From: Amoebophrya sp. AT5.2 | Lineage: Eukaryota; Sar; Dinophyceae; Syndiniales; Amoebophryaceae | Assembly (NCBI GenBank): GCA_005223375.1 | Contig: RXOD01004277.1 | Coordinates: 1-24,873, forward strand | Direction of reading: 5' to 3' | Length of the DNA: 24,873 nucleotides | Notes under the pieces: model-generated | The model's database searches: none | The model's input: only the letters and a program-made list of their open reading frames with translations | What the model was told of the DNA's origin: nothing | In this document: in pieces, positions 1 through 8,761 of the stretch | Layout: every line of letters begins with the position of its first letter | Numbering within the stretch: position 1 is the stretch's first letter | Made by a program: the position numbers and the translations under genes

Positions 1-160
1 TGTATTCTCTTGTATTCCGTCTCATATTTTGTGTTGTATTTTGTCTCGTATTTGGTCGGTACTGCTAGGGAGGGAGCTAGCACTGCAAAGCGACGGGCAG
101 GGGTTACAAGAATGAGTTGGCTCATTTTCCTGTGTTGTCTTGTATTTTGTCTCGTATTTC
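1..160. repeat. T-rich direct repeats flanking the first visible SND1 exon
   Basis: The motif TGTATTTTGTCTCGTATTT occurs at 141-159 and, with one base different at its start, at 37-55. Degenerate copies lie around 10-30 and 160-175. One copy is in the apparent intron to the left of exon ~61-102, the other in the intron to its right. No AG dinucleotide occurs in 1-66, so the left intron either ends at an AG at 67-68 or later, or is non-canonical. Related sequence in two neighbouring introns fits a shared intron family, but the copies are short. Confidence 0.5.
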
Positions 161-3100
161 GTGTCATATTCTGTCTCCGCAGTCGGCGAATCATCTACCT
201 GGTAGAAATGCCGCCGAAAATGGGTTTTTCACCCCTCTAAAGGTAGATTCGAAGGACGAGCCGTGCGCGTGGGAGTCGAAGGAGACGCTGCGGAAGCTGA
301 TCCTGGCCAAGAAAGTCCAGCTATCACGAGCGTTGCGCCTTAAATTTTGCTACTGCGTTGAAGATGCTAAAAAAATCTGCATTGATTGATTGAGGCTCCA
401 CTGAGGGGGTGCGGGGCTGGAAGAATGTGCAGAAAGGTCTAGAGCTAGACGTCTTGGGGTGCTCTCGAGCGCGGAGGCATCTTCTGTGCTATGCCTTTTG
501 GGTATGCCTGTACCTCTACCTACGTAGTAGAAAGACCAAGTAGACTGGCATCCGCAGAGGCCTCGCCGCCTGCGGAATCTAGGTCGGACTAAGTGGAAGT
601 GCAGACGAGTGGGCTCTTGTTTTGGAGGCATGCGCATGCCAGAGCTAGACCGACGGGCAGCTTTTCAGCGGGTCTTGCTCATCCCTCTTCTCGACCACCC
701 TGTATAATCCTCATGCAACGCGAAACAGCAGAACAACACTCACACTCGCACTCCCCCGGGTCGAAATGCGCTCCGTCACCCTCCCTTGATGTAGTTGCTG
801 CTTTTTTTTGTACTCGTTAAGTTTTTCAAGAAGATCAAGATTAAGGCGTAGAGCTCGCCATAGCGGTACCGCGTGCTGTACAAGTCTGCCTCGGGAGACC
901 GAGACTACTACGAAGTCCGGCTCGCGGGCGAGAAGGTGCACTTAGGGCTAAAGATGCTACAGTGCGGCATGGCCAGAATCGCGCCGGGAAATCAGGTACC
1001 GCCTGTACTACACGATTCTTGAGTAAAAGTATCTATACACTGGGTATTTTAGAAGTCGTTGGTTCAGGAATGCTAGGTGAATCAATGTGGACCGTGAGGA
1101 TAAAATCGTTGACCATGTAGTTGCTGAAAAAGAACCGATTGCAGAAGTAAGTATAGAATAGTGACGTGTAGAAGTAGAACGAGCTTCAAGATCAAGGAGG
1201 AGCCCTCGCACCAAATCGCGTTCCGCCCCATCCTCGGAGAAGATCCGCCCCATCAAGAATCGGTCATCACGACATCGGCATCTTCAGGTGAAGTCCCTCG
1301 GCTTCTACTCGGAGCTCGAGCAATGCGAGAACGAGGCCAAGTCGATCGGCACGGGCGTGCATGCTTCCACCGGCATGGTGCGCGAGGTCTCCAACGCCGC
1401 GGACTCACCGGAGGACTTCCTCTCGAAGAACAAGGAAAAACTCCGCCCCTGCGTCGTTGAGTTCATTAAGGACGCGGGCTGCTACCGGGTGGTGTGTTTG
1501 CCCACCGTGGAAGACCCGCAGTACGTCACGGCGCAGATTCTCCTCAGCGGCGTACAGAACCCAACGTTTAGGAGGTACTACTATCTAACTTTTTCTTTGA
1601 TCCATCGATCGAGTTCGAGAACGAGGAGGACAGCGGCTCACTCCGTGGTGCGCATGACCTCCTGGTGATTGGTGAGGATGTACGTTGACGTTCCCGGCGC
1701 CACGACGGAAAAAACTGAAAGGTAGCAATGTAGTGGTCACGCACAAATGATATTTGTAAGTGAACATATTGACAGGGAAGCCGGCGGTGTGGAGGTCGAG
1801 GCACAGCCGGGCAACGGAGCTTTCTTCGCGCGCGCATTCGCGCTGGAACGGCTCCTCGGCCGCGAAGTTTCCCTCCGCGTCGAGGCCATCCAGAGACAAG
1901 GAGCACCGGGAAGCCAGACGGTACGCTGTTCGTTGCATGGTCATGCTGTAGTTTTGCCCACAACTTAAAATTGGTACGTCACCGAAACGGAATGTTGAGT
2001 ATGACTACGGTTACCACGCAAGAACAAGAACTGCTCATTGAAAATGGCCCGCGCGGCAAGGGCCGCAACAGTGAAAATTTATAACACAAAATCCACCATC
2101 AGGTCTTCTTTCTCGGTTCCCTCGTCCACCCCGTGAAAGGATCCATTGCGGAGTTCTTTCTCGAGGAGGGATACGGCCTCTACGTCGACTGGTCTGCCGC
2201 CAAGGCGTACTCGGGGTGCGATGCGTTGCAGAAGGCGCAGAAGCGCGCCCAGGACGCCAAGAAGCGCAGGTGGAAGAACTGGGACGGCACGGAAACCAAC
2301 GAGCGCTTCGAATTCACCGGGAAGGTCACGGAAGTGTGCAGCGGGGACGTGCTGCGGATTGTCGATACGGACTCGCCGCAGCGAGTGGAGAGGAGGTGCT
2401 TGTTAGAGTCTATACGACTACGTCTTTTTGTTGATGTTTCGTATTCGTTCCTTCTAGCTCGCTCTGTCTACGAAGGGGGAATGAACGACCAGGCGATGAT
2501 CGAACGACACTGGGATGTTGACAACACCGATGAGGCTGTAAGTAGGTCCTCCAACAATTTATTACAATAAATATTATACAAACAGGTACTACCTCGCTTC
2601 TGTCCGTGGTCCCCAGGTGGTCCGCGGCAAGCAGGACGAGGGTTGGGCTCCCCACGTGATTGAGTTCATGCGCAAGAAGCTGATCGGAAAGCAGTTCAAG
2701 GTGCGGCTCGAGTACAAGAAGAACATCAGCGTGTTCGGCGAGGGCGCCCACCCCCCGGCGAGCAACGAGGCGAACGGAGACATGTACTTCGTTTCTCTGC
2801 TGGATGCGAACAAGAAGAACTGCATCATCGAGGCGGTGGAGGCCGGGATGTTGAAAGTACTCGCGAACACTGGCGGCGCGGACAGCATGAACGAGCGATC
2901 GCGAGACTTCGACCTGCTCATGGAAGCAGAAGCAGTGGCGATGGCCGGAGGGAAGGGCATCCACTTGGGCGAAGAGAAAGCGCCCAAAATGCCGGTATCT
3001 ATTGCTCATTTCTCGCCTCGAACTCGTCATGATGCGCCCCAATCAATCACACAATCAATCTTGTAAAGAAAATAACTATAACTCCAGGTGATGACCGAGC

Positions 3101-5301
3101 TGATCCTTCAGCCTCCAAACGCGCCCAAGGGTCGCGGTCCCTCCACCAAGAAGGAACTCACCGAGCGCGCCAAGGCGTTCGAGTCGCAGCTCTCCGCCAA
3201 CCGCAACGGGCACTTGGCTGTGGTTTCCTACATCATGAACGGGTCGCGGATGCGGCTGAAGCTCGTGCACGAAAAGATCCACCTCACGTTCCAGATGAAT
3301 GGTATCCGCGCGCCCAACGCCGAGCGCCTCGGCATGCCGGCACACGCCGCCGCGAACGTCCCGAAGCCAGAACCCTTCGGGACCGAGTCGTTGCAGCTCG
3401 CCCGCGAGCTGTGCATGCAGCAGGACGTGAAAGTGACCATTGACCGCGTCGACCCGGCGGGGGCGTTCCAGGGAACGCTCTACCTGCAGAAGGGCACGCA
3501 AAAAACGGACATGGGCATGATGCTGCTGGAAAAAGGCCTGGCCTACTGCGACCAGTGGTGCAACAACAACGCGTACTTCAACGCGGAAGCAAAGGCGAAG
3601 GCCGCAAAGTAATCTACTTTTCATTCCTGCTTTTCTTTGGTGCCGGAGAAGATTCTCTCGTCTAGTAGGTCTACTACTTTCTGTTTCTCGTTCTCCTTTC
3701 ATATTCTTTCTAAATCTAAAATCCTAGCTATACTAAAGTTAAACATCAAGCAGAAGCAGAAGCAAGTTAGAGATTTCGAGAAGTGTCAATTTGATGAGGA
3801 TCATGACTCGAAGATTGATGTTTGCGTATAACCTAAACATCACCGGCACCACCAGGCTGAACTACTGGTCCGTTGAGCACGACGACCAGGCCGCGGTCGT
3901 GACGGAGCAGGTCGCGTCCGGCACCCCTATTCGTGGCGAGATCTCTACTATCAACTCCCTCGACTCCTTCTACGTCGTGCCGAGTGGCGGTGCCGAACTG
4001 AAAATCCAGAACGAGCTCGCCCAAGGTGTGTCCAAGTTCGAGGAGTTTTTGGGTGGGGGGAGCGGGATGCAGCCGTCGAAGCGGGGGCTGTACGCGGTGC
4101 AGTACTGGGAGGACAAAAAGTGGTACCGGGGCCGCTACGAGGGGAAGGGCAGCGAGGGCCTCTACAGCTTCTTCTTCGTCGACTTCGGCTACAAGGCAGA
4201 CGTGGACCACGTGCGGAAACTCCCGGTGGGGAACTCGCTCGCGACCGCGCCGGCAACCGCGAAACACTGCGCCCTGTACGGCGTGAAAACGAACTTAAGG
4301 GTTGAATAAATTCAGGTTCAGGTCCAGGTGTAGGTTTGCTGAAAGAATTTGCTGGAGCTCTTCTCTTCAGGGACTAGGAGCAGCAGGGGTCAGAGGTCAT
4401 GAAGTATGGGTATGCGTATGCTCCCCCCGAGAAGGCTGCAGCTTCTTGTGTGTGCGGTTCCCACCCCAGCATACCTCGGTTGCAGCCATAGGAAGCCAAT
4501 GCCGGCGAGTGCCCTGCTATTGGTGTCGGGTTAACGAACAGAGCCAAGAAGTGCGGCTTGATGGACCCTTATCAGCCGAGTATCGCGGGGCGATGGCCAT
4601 GGGTGCTGGGATCCGATAACGGCTAACGCTAAACCTAAACCTGAAGCACGACCTGGATTTTTTCAACCTCTAACGAACGATGAGTTCTGGGAAGACGCGT
4701 GCGAAAGCTTCTTCAAAAAGACAGACAAAAAAGCGGTGAACGGTACTCGTATAAGTATGTGATCCTGGTCTAGTATGCTGCACTTCGTGAATTGGTTTTT
4801 GTTCGTGATTCGATGCTGGTGTTACGCTGCGCTGCTTCTCGTTTTCACGACGCCCGCAGCCCCCACCGAGCTACATACAACAGTACAACGAACTACAACT
4901 ACATAAATAAATATGTTTAACGCTGTATTAACGACGAGTGTTCGTGCGCGCGCGCGCCTGCACCACAGTGTTGAGTGTCGTGATCAAGCTGGACACTTGC
5001 ATCTTCAGAGGCTGATGTACAGCATGCTTCACCCGCGCGACACATCATTTCTTGTCCGTCAGGTACCATCGAGGGATCTTCCGGCGCTGGCCAGAACAGT
5101 GTGGTTCTTTTCCTATCCAACGGCATTTGCCTGAACGAGTCGCTCCTCAAGGACGCGGTTGCCCGCCTCACCCGAAAGGAAAACAAGCCGTCAGCGCCGG
5201 CCGACTACGCGGCATGGCAGAAGTCCCAGGCCGACGCCAAGCGGTCGCGCAACAAGATGTGGCGATACGGAGACGTCGGCAGTGACGACGAGGACTATTG
5301 A
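1..5301 (+). CDS. SND1: Tudor-SN / SND1 (staphylococcal nuclease domain-containing protein 1), 5' partial, 11 exons
   Basis: Tudor-SN is a multi-domain RNA-binding protein with four staphylococcal-nuclease-like (SN) repeats, a Tudor domain and a split fifth SN repeat; it acts in RNA processing and decay, stress granules and transcription co-activation. I rebuilt the exons by matching the conserved protein: ~61-102, 243-320, 864-995, 1288-1574, 1776-1920, 2103-2395, 2586-2994, 3088-3608, 3856-4294, 4679-4742 and 5063-5301. From 243 this gives 869 codons including TGA, in frame across all junctions (human SND1 is about 910 residues). Landmarks are DEPCAWESKETLRKL (SN1), YGLYVDWS (SN2), EFMRKKLIGKQF (SN3), GSRMRLKL (SN4), KKWYRGRYEG with FFFVDFGY (Tudor) and MWRYGD before the acidic C-terminus SDDEDY. 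The start codon and the beginning of SN1 lie upstream of the window. Exon ~61-102 is the least certain because its left boundary is unclear. Two introns are non-canonical. Confidence 0.95.
103..242 (+). other. SND1 intron (GT-AG, 140 bp)
   Basis: Boundaries are set by joining ..RRAG to VDSKDEP.. in phase 0. GGT is duplicated at the junctions (102-104 and 242-244). The ends share an imperfect inverted block: CATTTTC near the 5' end and GAAAATG near the 3' end. Confidence 0.7.
321..863 (+). mobile_element. Introner-like non-canonical intron of SND1 with CTAT-type terminal inverted repeats
   Basis: This 543-bp insert separates VQ (codon ending 320) from RYRVLYK (from 864), in phase 0. No phasing within the AGC direct repeat gives a GT start; the nominal ends are CT...AG. 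The first 23 bases (321-343) and the reverse complement of the last 23 (841-863) match at 18 of 23 positions, both beginning CTAT and ending CGCCTTAA. Terminal inverted repeats plus a short target duplication plus exact intron position are the marks of an introner. Its inverted repeats differ from those of the 4295 and 19954 elements. No transposase-like reading frame is seen inside. Confidence 0.75.
996..1287 (+). other. SND1 intron (GT-AG, 292 bp) with subterminal inverted repeat
   Basis: Joins ..APGNQ to VKSLGFY.. in phase 0. CAGGT is duplicated at the two junctions (993-997 and 1285-1289). CGATTCTTGA at 1013-1022 is exactly inverted at 1253-1262, near the two ends, as in a terminal-inverted-repeat element whose splice sites fall in the duplication. 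Confidence 0.8.
1575..1775 (+). other. SND1 intron (GT-AG, 201 bp)
   Basis: Joins NPTFR(R) to (R)EAGGVEV inside a codon: AG from 1573-1574 plus G at 1776. This rebuilds the conserved PTFRREA segment of SN2. AGG is repeated at both junctions. Any terminal inverted repeat is weak. Confidence 0.8.
1921..2102 (+). other. SND1 intron (GT-AG, 182 bp)
   Basis: Joins ..PGSQT to VFFLGSLVHP.. in phase 0. GGT is repeated at the two junctions. No convincing inverted repeat seen. Confidence 0.8.
2396..2585 (+). other. SND1 intron (GT-AG, 190 bp)
   Basis: Joins QRVER(R) to (R)YYLASVRGP inside a codon: AG from 2394-2395 plus G at 2586. AGGT is repeated at both junctions. A GTAAGT motif inside at 2538-2543 is a decoy: using it would break the frame. 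Confidence 0.8.
2995..3087 (+). other. SND1 intron (GT-AG, 93 bp)
   Basis: Joins ..APKMP to VMTELILQ.. in phase 0. GGT is repeated at both junctions. It is the shortest SND1 intron in the window. Confidence 0.8.
3609..3855 (+). other. SND1 intron (GT-AG, 247 bp)
   Basis: Joins AKAA(K) to (K)LNYWSVEHDD between SN4 and Tudor, splitting an AAG codon. GGTGCCGG near 3640 is inverted as CCGGCACC near 3843-3850, next to the 3' end. Only AG is shared between the junctions. Confidence 0.75.
4295..4678 (+). mobile_element. Introner element, copy 1 (non-canonical intron in SND1)
   Basis: The element proper is 4295-4673 (379 bp). It starts TTAAGGGTTGAA and ends TTCAACCTCTAA. The first 43 bases and the reverse complement of the last 43 (4631-4673) match at 33 of 43 positions. 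CGAAC is duplicated at 4290-4294 and 4674-4678. Removing the element and one duplication joins GVKTN to DEFWEDACESF exactly in frame, restoring the Tudor-to-SN5 linker. No phasing inside the duplication gives GT...AG. A second copy lies at 19954-20317 in an unrelated gene, with shared internal blocks such as CTTCAGGGACTAGGA and CCCCCGAGAAGGCTGC. No protein-coding gene is apparent inside, so it is presumably non-autonomous. Confidence 0.9.
4743..5062 (+). other. SND1 intron (GT-AG, 320 bp) with GGTAC junction duplication
   Basis: Joins KKAVN(G) to (G)TIEGSSG; the glycine codon takes G4742 and GT 5063-5064. GGTAC is duplicated at 4742-4746 and 5062-5066. GTATGCTGCAC (4773-4783) and GTACAGCATGC (5017-5027) are near-perfect inverted repeats, 9 of 11. 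Exon 4679-4742 upstream is only 64 bp, lying between this intron and the copy-1 introner. Confidence 0.8.
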
Positions 5302-5539
5302 GCGTAGGATTTTTGGCAGCAGAAGCTGCAGAGTTTCGTTTTCTTAAACGGGGATGTTGTCGAAGACGAAGATCGTGTAGTTGTAGTACGCTGAACCAGG
5401 GGTATTTCGTGATTTCATAGATTGACGAACGCGAAGAAACGAATTCTACAACAACCTACCAGCAAGCTTTTCTCAACGAGACCAAACACGGTTACGGCTG
5501 ATCTGATCTATTTCTATTTATCGTCCATCGGCATCGCGC
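5302..5539. other. Intergenic / possible 3' end of SND1 and 5' end of the next gene
   Basis: This stretch follows the SND1 stop. A short ATG frame at 5353 (MLSKTKIV then stop) could be a first exon of the next gene, but no splice partner could be fixed. No canonical polyadenylation signal stands out. Confidence 0.4.
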
Positions 5540-6049
5540 GTGCGGCTATTATGGAAAAAGAGTGCCTTGGGCGGACGAGGAAGCCTGCCAACAGACTCCG
5601 TCACGCCGTTCGGCTCTCGATGCCAAGGAGAACTTTCGCATTCCAAAGTTCGAAGAACCACGACAACGCTCCGACAGGAGTTCAGGGACTTTTCTATCGC
5701 GGGCACCGATTCAGGTTCAGATTCAGATTTTTTCAACGACGGAGCGGATATCGAAGTCCGAATCCCTACAAAGAAAAAGAAGAGTATGAATGTACGAAAT
5801 CGTGCGCGACTAAAAGTACAAAAAACGCGGAACAGTACCTGTGTTGTGATCATGTGATCCACCACCGCCAGTCATCGGATTACTTATATATATTTTTCTT
5901 AGTTTATAATAGTCGATCTCGATCTCGATCGGCGGGAGCAGATTTCGGCTTTGGCACTGAGACTGGCCTCAAGAACGCAGCAGGTTATGTCGCTGCTCAA
6001 ACAAGAGAATACAGCACCCAAAAACCTCTTCATGAACTCAGCTTTTTGA
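5540..6049 (+). CDS. Unidentified small gene, C-terminal part in two exons
   Basis: Not recognised. Exon ~5540-5783 reads ..EFRDFSIAG, then an acidic stretch (TDSGSDSDFFNDGADIEV) followed by PTKKKK. Joining it to 5913-6049 through a GT-AG intron gives ..KKKK-IDLDLDRREQ.. and then a helical tail (ISALALRLASRTQQ, MSLLKQENTAPK, NLFMNSAF) ending at TGA 6047-6049. The splice works in phase and AGT is repeated at both junctions. The acidic/lysine-rich composition would suit a nuclear protein, but that is a guess. No ATG is available in this frame, so a 5' exon is missing. Two other frames are also open over 5550-5780, one starting ..KRVPWADEEACQQ, so the frame of the first exon is not certain. The second exon is the better supported. 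Confidence 0.4.
5784..5912 (+). other. Probable GT-AG intron (129 bp)
   Basis: GTATGA...TAATAG. It keeps the frame between the two exons of the unidentified gene and has AGT repeated at both junctions (5783-5785 and 5911-5913). The 3' half is AT-rich (TATATATATTTTTC). Confidence 0.45.
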
Positions 6050-6542
6050 GGAAGATTCGACTGATCGCCATGAAGCTCGAGCACCAAGAAGAAAATAAAA
6101 GCACGATATCAATAGATGTAGAAATAAGACCACTCCCTCTCTCGCAGAGAGCGGTCGGTCGTGAGTTCCTACGTCTACTGCTATCAGAGAACTGGCGATT
6201 GAATCGATGTTTGTTCCCCCGGGTTCCTTGACGAATTTTTCAGTGCGTGGAAGAAAGAATGTCGTGAAAATGAAATTGGAATTGGTCGTGCGCACGATTT
6301 TAGTAGCAGAAACTAGAAGTACTTGTACATGTACTTCTACTTGATCGTCAGCATCATATGCCGAAAGCGATAAACGTAATAAAAGCGCGCTGTCGTGATT
6401 AGGAGCAGCATGTCGAACAAGCTGAAACTTTTATTTTGCTCCTCGTCCGAAATTTCGCGAAAAAAAAAGTTCATCAGTTCCCTCCGAAACCAAACTACGT
6501 CCGCGTGCGTATCTTGTCGCTCATCCTGCGTCTGGCATATCG
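6050..6542. other. Intergenic, no gene recognised
   Basis: Low GC relative to the neighbouring exons, with frequent stops in all + frames. Short reverse-strand frames exist but have no recognisable content. No RNA gene or repeat was seen. Confidence 0.4.
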
Positions 6543-7903
6543 ATGTCATCCCTGCTCAACCTAGCGGAGCAAACGCGCACCTCTGTCCGGATCATCGCCG
6601 AGAGACACATCGCCGTCAACATCTTGATCATCGATCTTGATCTTCGACTGTTTTCTATCTTCACGTCGATTTGTGCATTAGGTACAAGACTCACCTCCAC
6701 ACCATCCGCAGATTCTTGATTCTTCATTCATCTGTAGCTACCTACTTAAAAAGTGACTGACCCGCATCCAGGCAGCATGCGCGCGCTCTGTCGCAGATTC
6801 TGCGCCTCGGCCGCCGTCGCGGTCGCGATAGGGGACATCTTCCGGGGAGGTGCTGCCACCACCTTTGGTGGCATCAAGAATCGCATGATGAAGTCGTTCC
6901 GTCCTGGCCGAGACTCGTCTTCTCTCGGCAACCAGTCGTCCATGGCTGAGTCGCTTGGAGCAGGCACCGACTCGCTGGGCAACTGCAACACGAATTCTTT
7001 GGGTTTGGGCGCGACGAGAACCTGCACGGTCGCGCAGCGGCTCGGCCTGACGACGCTGGGGTTGCCGTCACTGGGGTTCACGCGGGAAGGGGAGGCCCAC
7101 GACGAGCACCTGCACGGGAGGGATAGCTCGATGCACGACGGGTTCCTGGGGCTCAAGCTGATGACGTTATGTTGAACAAAAAAGGACCAGGTGGTAGAGT
7201 CAGAGTGACCGAGGTGGTAAGTACTGTGTAGTCGGTCCCTACTTGGTCTTGGAGGGTGGCAACTGCCGATTAAGGCGCTCGGACCCGCACGAATGGAATC
7301 AAGAATACTGCCAAAGACTGCAAGCAGGGCAAAAGGACGCCGCCTAGAAGGGTGCCGAAGATTTGTTGTCAGCGTACAACTACTTCTACACTCATTCATC
7401 TACGAGGCGCAAAAGTGCCAGCCTTGCCGACCGCTTATAGTCCCTCGTCAGCTGCTCCTGCTACTGCCAACATCTTGCTAGGGCAACCAAAGGCGACCCG
7501 AAGAGCCCCCCCGCCTCCGCAAATTCACGTATACCACGACTTAGGCTTAGCCACTTACGATTACAACCACCTGGTCCCACCATAGACATGGCTGCCGTTC
7601 TCGGCCGCGTGGCGGGGCTGGTGGGGCACAGAACCGGGGCTGGTGTGGCGGGGCTGGCGGGGCGGGGGCAGAGGAAGTACGACGTTGTTCTTGGAAAGCC
7701 CGCTTCCGCAGGGACGTCCCTGCATCTTCTCCAGTCCAACTGGCGGCAGCACAGACAAAGACGGTGCTGCCGCTAGTTGGACTGGAGAAGGTGCAGGGAC
7801 GAGCTTGTATTCAACCGCGAAATTTGGTGGCGAAGTCGAAGAGCGCAACAACAAGCGAGAAGAGCATGAGCACCATTACTTCATAGCAAAGTACCCTTAC
7901 TGA
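6543..7903 (+). CDS. Unidentified protein, tentative three-exon model
   Basis: Not recognised. The best-supported part is 6777-7165, a GC3-rich frame starting MRALCRRFCASAAVAVAIGD and rich in Gly, Ser and Leu. A 5' exon 6543-6681 (MSSLLNLAEQTRTSVRIIAE..) joins it in frame through a 90-bp GT-AG intron (6682-6771), with AGG repeated at both ends. A 3' exon from about 7588 to TGA at 7903 follows a TIR-bearing intron; the join after GAC continues ..MT-WLPFSAAWRGWWG.. and ends ..EERNNKREEHEHHYFIAKYPY. In the 3' exon the +1 frame (MAAVLGRVAGLVGH.., stop at 7776) is also open and GC3-rich, so its true frame is not settled. Without splicing, the middle exon would stop at 7173. The hydrophobic stretches in the first two exons could be a targeting signal, but this is weak. 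Confidence 0.4.
7166..7587 (+). mobile_element. Introner-like intron with GGACCAGGTGGT inverted repeats
   Basis: GGACCAGGTGGT at 7184-7195 is inverted exactly at 7566-7577, and the similarity continues inward for about 15 more bases with mismatches. GAC is repeated at the nominal junctions (7163-7165 and 7585-7587); ATG at 7169-7171 and 7588-7590 is an alternative pair giving the same downstream frame. The nominal ends are GT...AC. The inside is lower in GC and broken by stops in the frame of the preceding exon. Confidence 0.55.
7715..7801. repeat. Long hairpin, 38-bp arms with an 11-nt loop
   Basis: Arms 7715-7752 and 7764-7801 are inverted copies with two mismatches. The loop is AGACAAAGACG. 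The left arm overlaps a perfect 16-bp palindrome at 7709-7724 (GCAGGGACGTCCCTGC). It lies in the putative last exon of the unidentified gene, where one frame stays open across both arms. It would form a strong RNA stem, and could be a young inverted duplication or the core of a foldback element. Confidence 0.9.
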
Positions 7904-8761
7904 GGGTGAGGGAAGGTAAAAAAGGCCGATTCGAATTCCACCTGATGACATGGACACCTTTTGATCGCGTTATTTTTTCGGAACGCAAAAGCGAGGAGGT
8001 GCAGACTGTAGAAGAAACTTCATTGCCTCATAATGCGCCCGGCAGAAAGTTGTCCGAATGAGACTGACAAAAGACGCGGGTCGGAAATTTCAAAGAAAAT
8101 TTACATGACCACTGATTTCTTCCTGATTTGTTCAGTAAAAGCTCCTGCTCACAGTCAACTATTACTTCTAACTTTCATTCTGCCACGGCCACGGGGGTCA
8201 AGGTCAAGCAAAACAACTTTAGACTTTACAATGAATGTTGTTCTCTTCGTTCGTGTCCTGACATTCAGTAAGGTGGAGCAGGAGCAGCAGCAGCTGCAGG
8301 TGTTTTAATTGAGCTATCTGGTGGAGGTCCGCCTCGGTTGCGTCGTGATCAACCCTTCCGCTTGCGCTTCGCCTTCGTGATCGTGATGATCCTGATCGTG
8401 ATAATTTTCATATGGTAACTGAGAAAGTGCGATGGGATGTTCCTTTGTTGAGATGCGGGCTTTCGCGTAACCCGCCGTAATTCAGCCAGACCGACCACGC
8501 GCAGGAACACGAGCTAAGTGCAGCGCGTCGTGCCGCTGCCGACTAGTGCTGGTAGTGCCTCCGATAGCGAGAGTACCACGACAATCTCAATCAACCTGCT
8601 GCTGCTGAGTACTTCTTTACTACAACCTCATATTTTTATAAGTTTAACCCGTGCATTGTATTGGTATTGCTGCTGCTTTTTAGCACTAGCACTACATCAA
8701 GATCAACGTCTACCTCTACAAGCACGAGGAGCAGGAGCTGCAACTTTTTTATAAAACGAAG
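7904..8761. other. Intergenic region upstream of the GH20 gene
   Basis: No confident gene. A frame at about 8268-8414 reads (after an AAGG) a Gly/Ala stretch then ..RLRFAFVIVMILIVIIFIW and stop, like a C-terminal membrane segment; it could be a last exon but has no identified partner. The interval 8380-8402 repeats GTGATCGTGATGATC-like units. TTTTTTATAAAA lies at 8745-8756, only about 6 bp before the GH20 ATG, probably too close to be a promoter element. Confidence 0.35.

Noticed and set aside
2410..3042. 210-codon frame on the - strand
   Set aside because: It overlaps SND1 exon 2586-2994, whose conservation is unambiguous.
3076..3702. 208-codon frame on the - strand
   Set aside because: Shadow of the SN4 exon of SND1.
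4302..4619. 105-codon frame
   Set aside because: It lies wholly inside introner copy 1. The homologous region of copy 2 keeps no matching protein, so it is not a gene of the element.
4631..4642. AAACCTAAACCT resembling telomeric repeats
   Set aside because: It is the inner part of the introner's terminal inverted repeat and is not tandemly extended.
7151..7158. GGCTCAAG resembling the end of the dinoflagellate spliced leader
   Set aside because: Only eight bases match, it lies inside a coding-like exon, and the rest of the leader is absent.
6746..7399. 217-codon frame on the - strand
   Set aside because: It is antisense to a GC3-rich + frame, spans a putative intron, and has a shuffled-looking composition (Pro/Ser/Arg) typical of the reverse of GC-rich coding DNA.
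8745..8756. TATA-like TTTTTTATAAAA before the GH20 gene
   Set aside because: It is only about 6 bp from the start codon, too close to serve as a core promoter for that ATG, and no other gene here has it.
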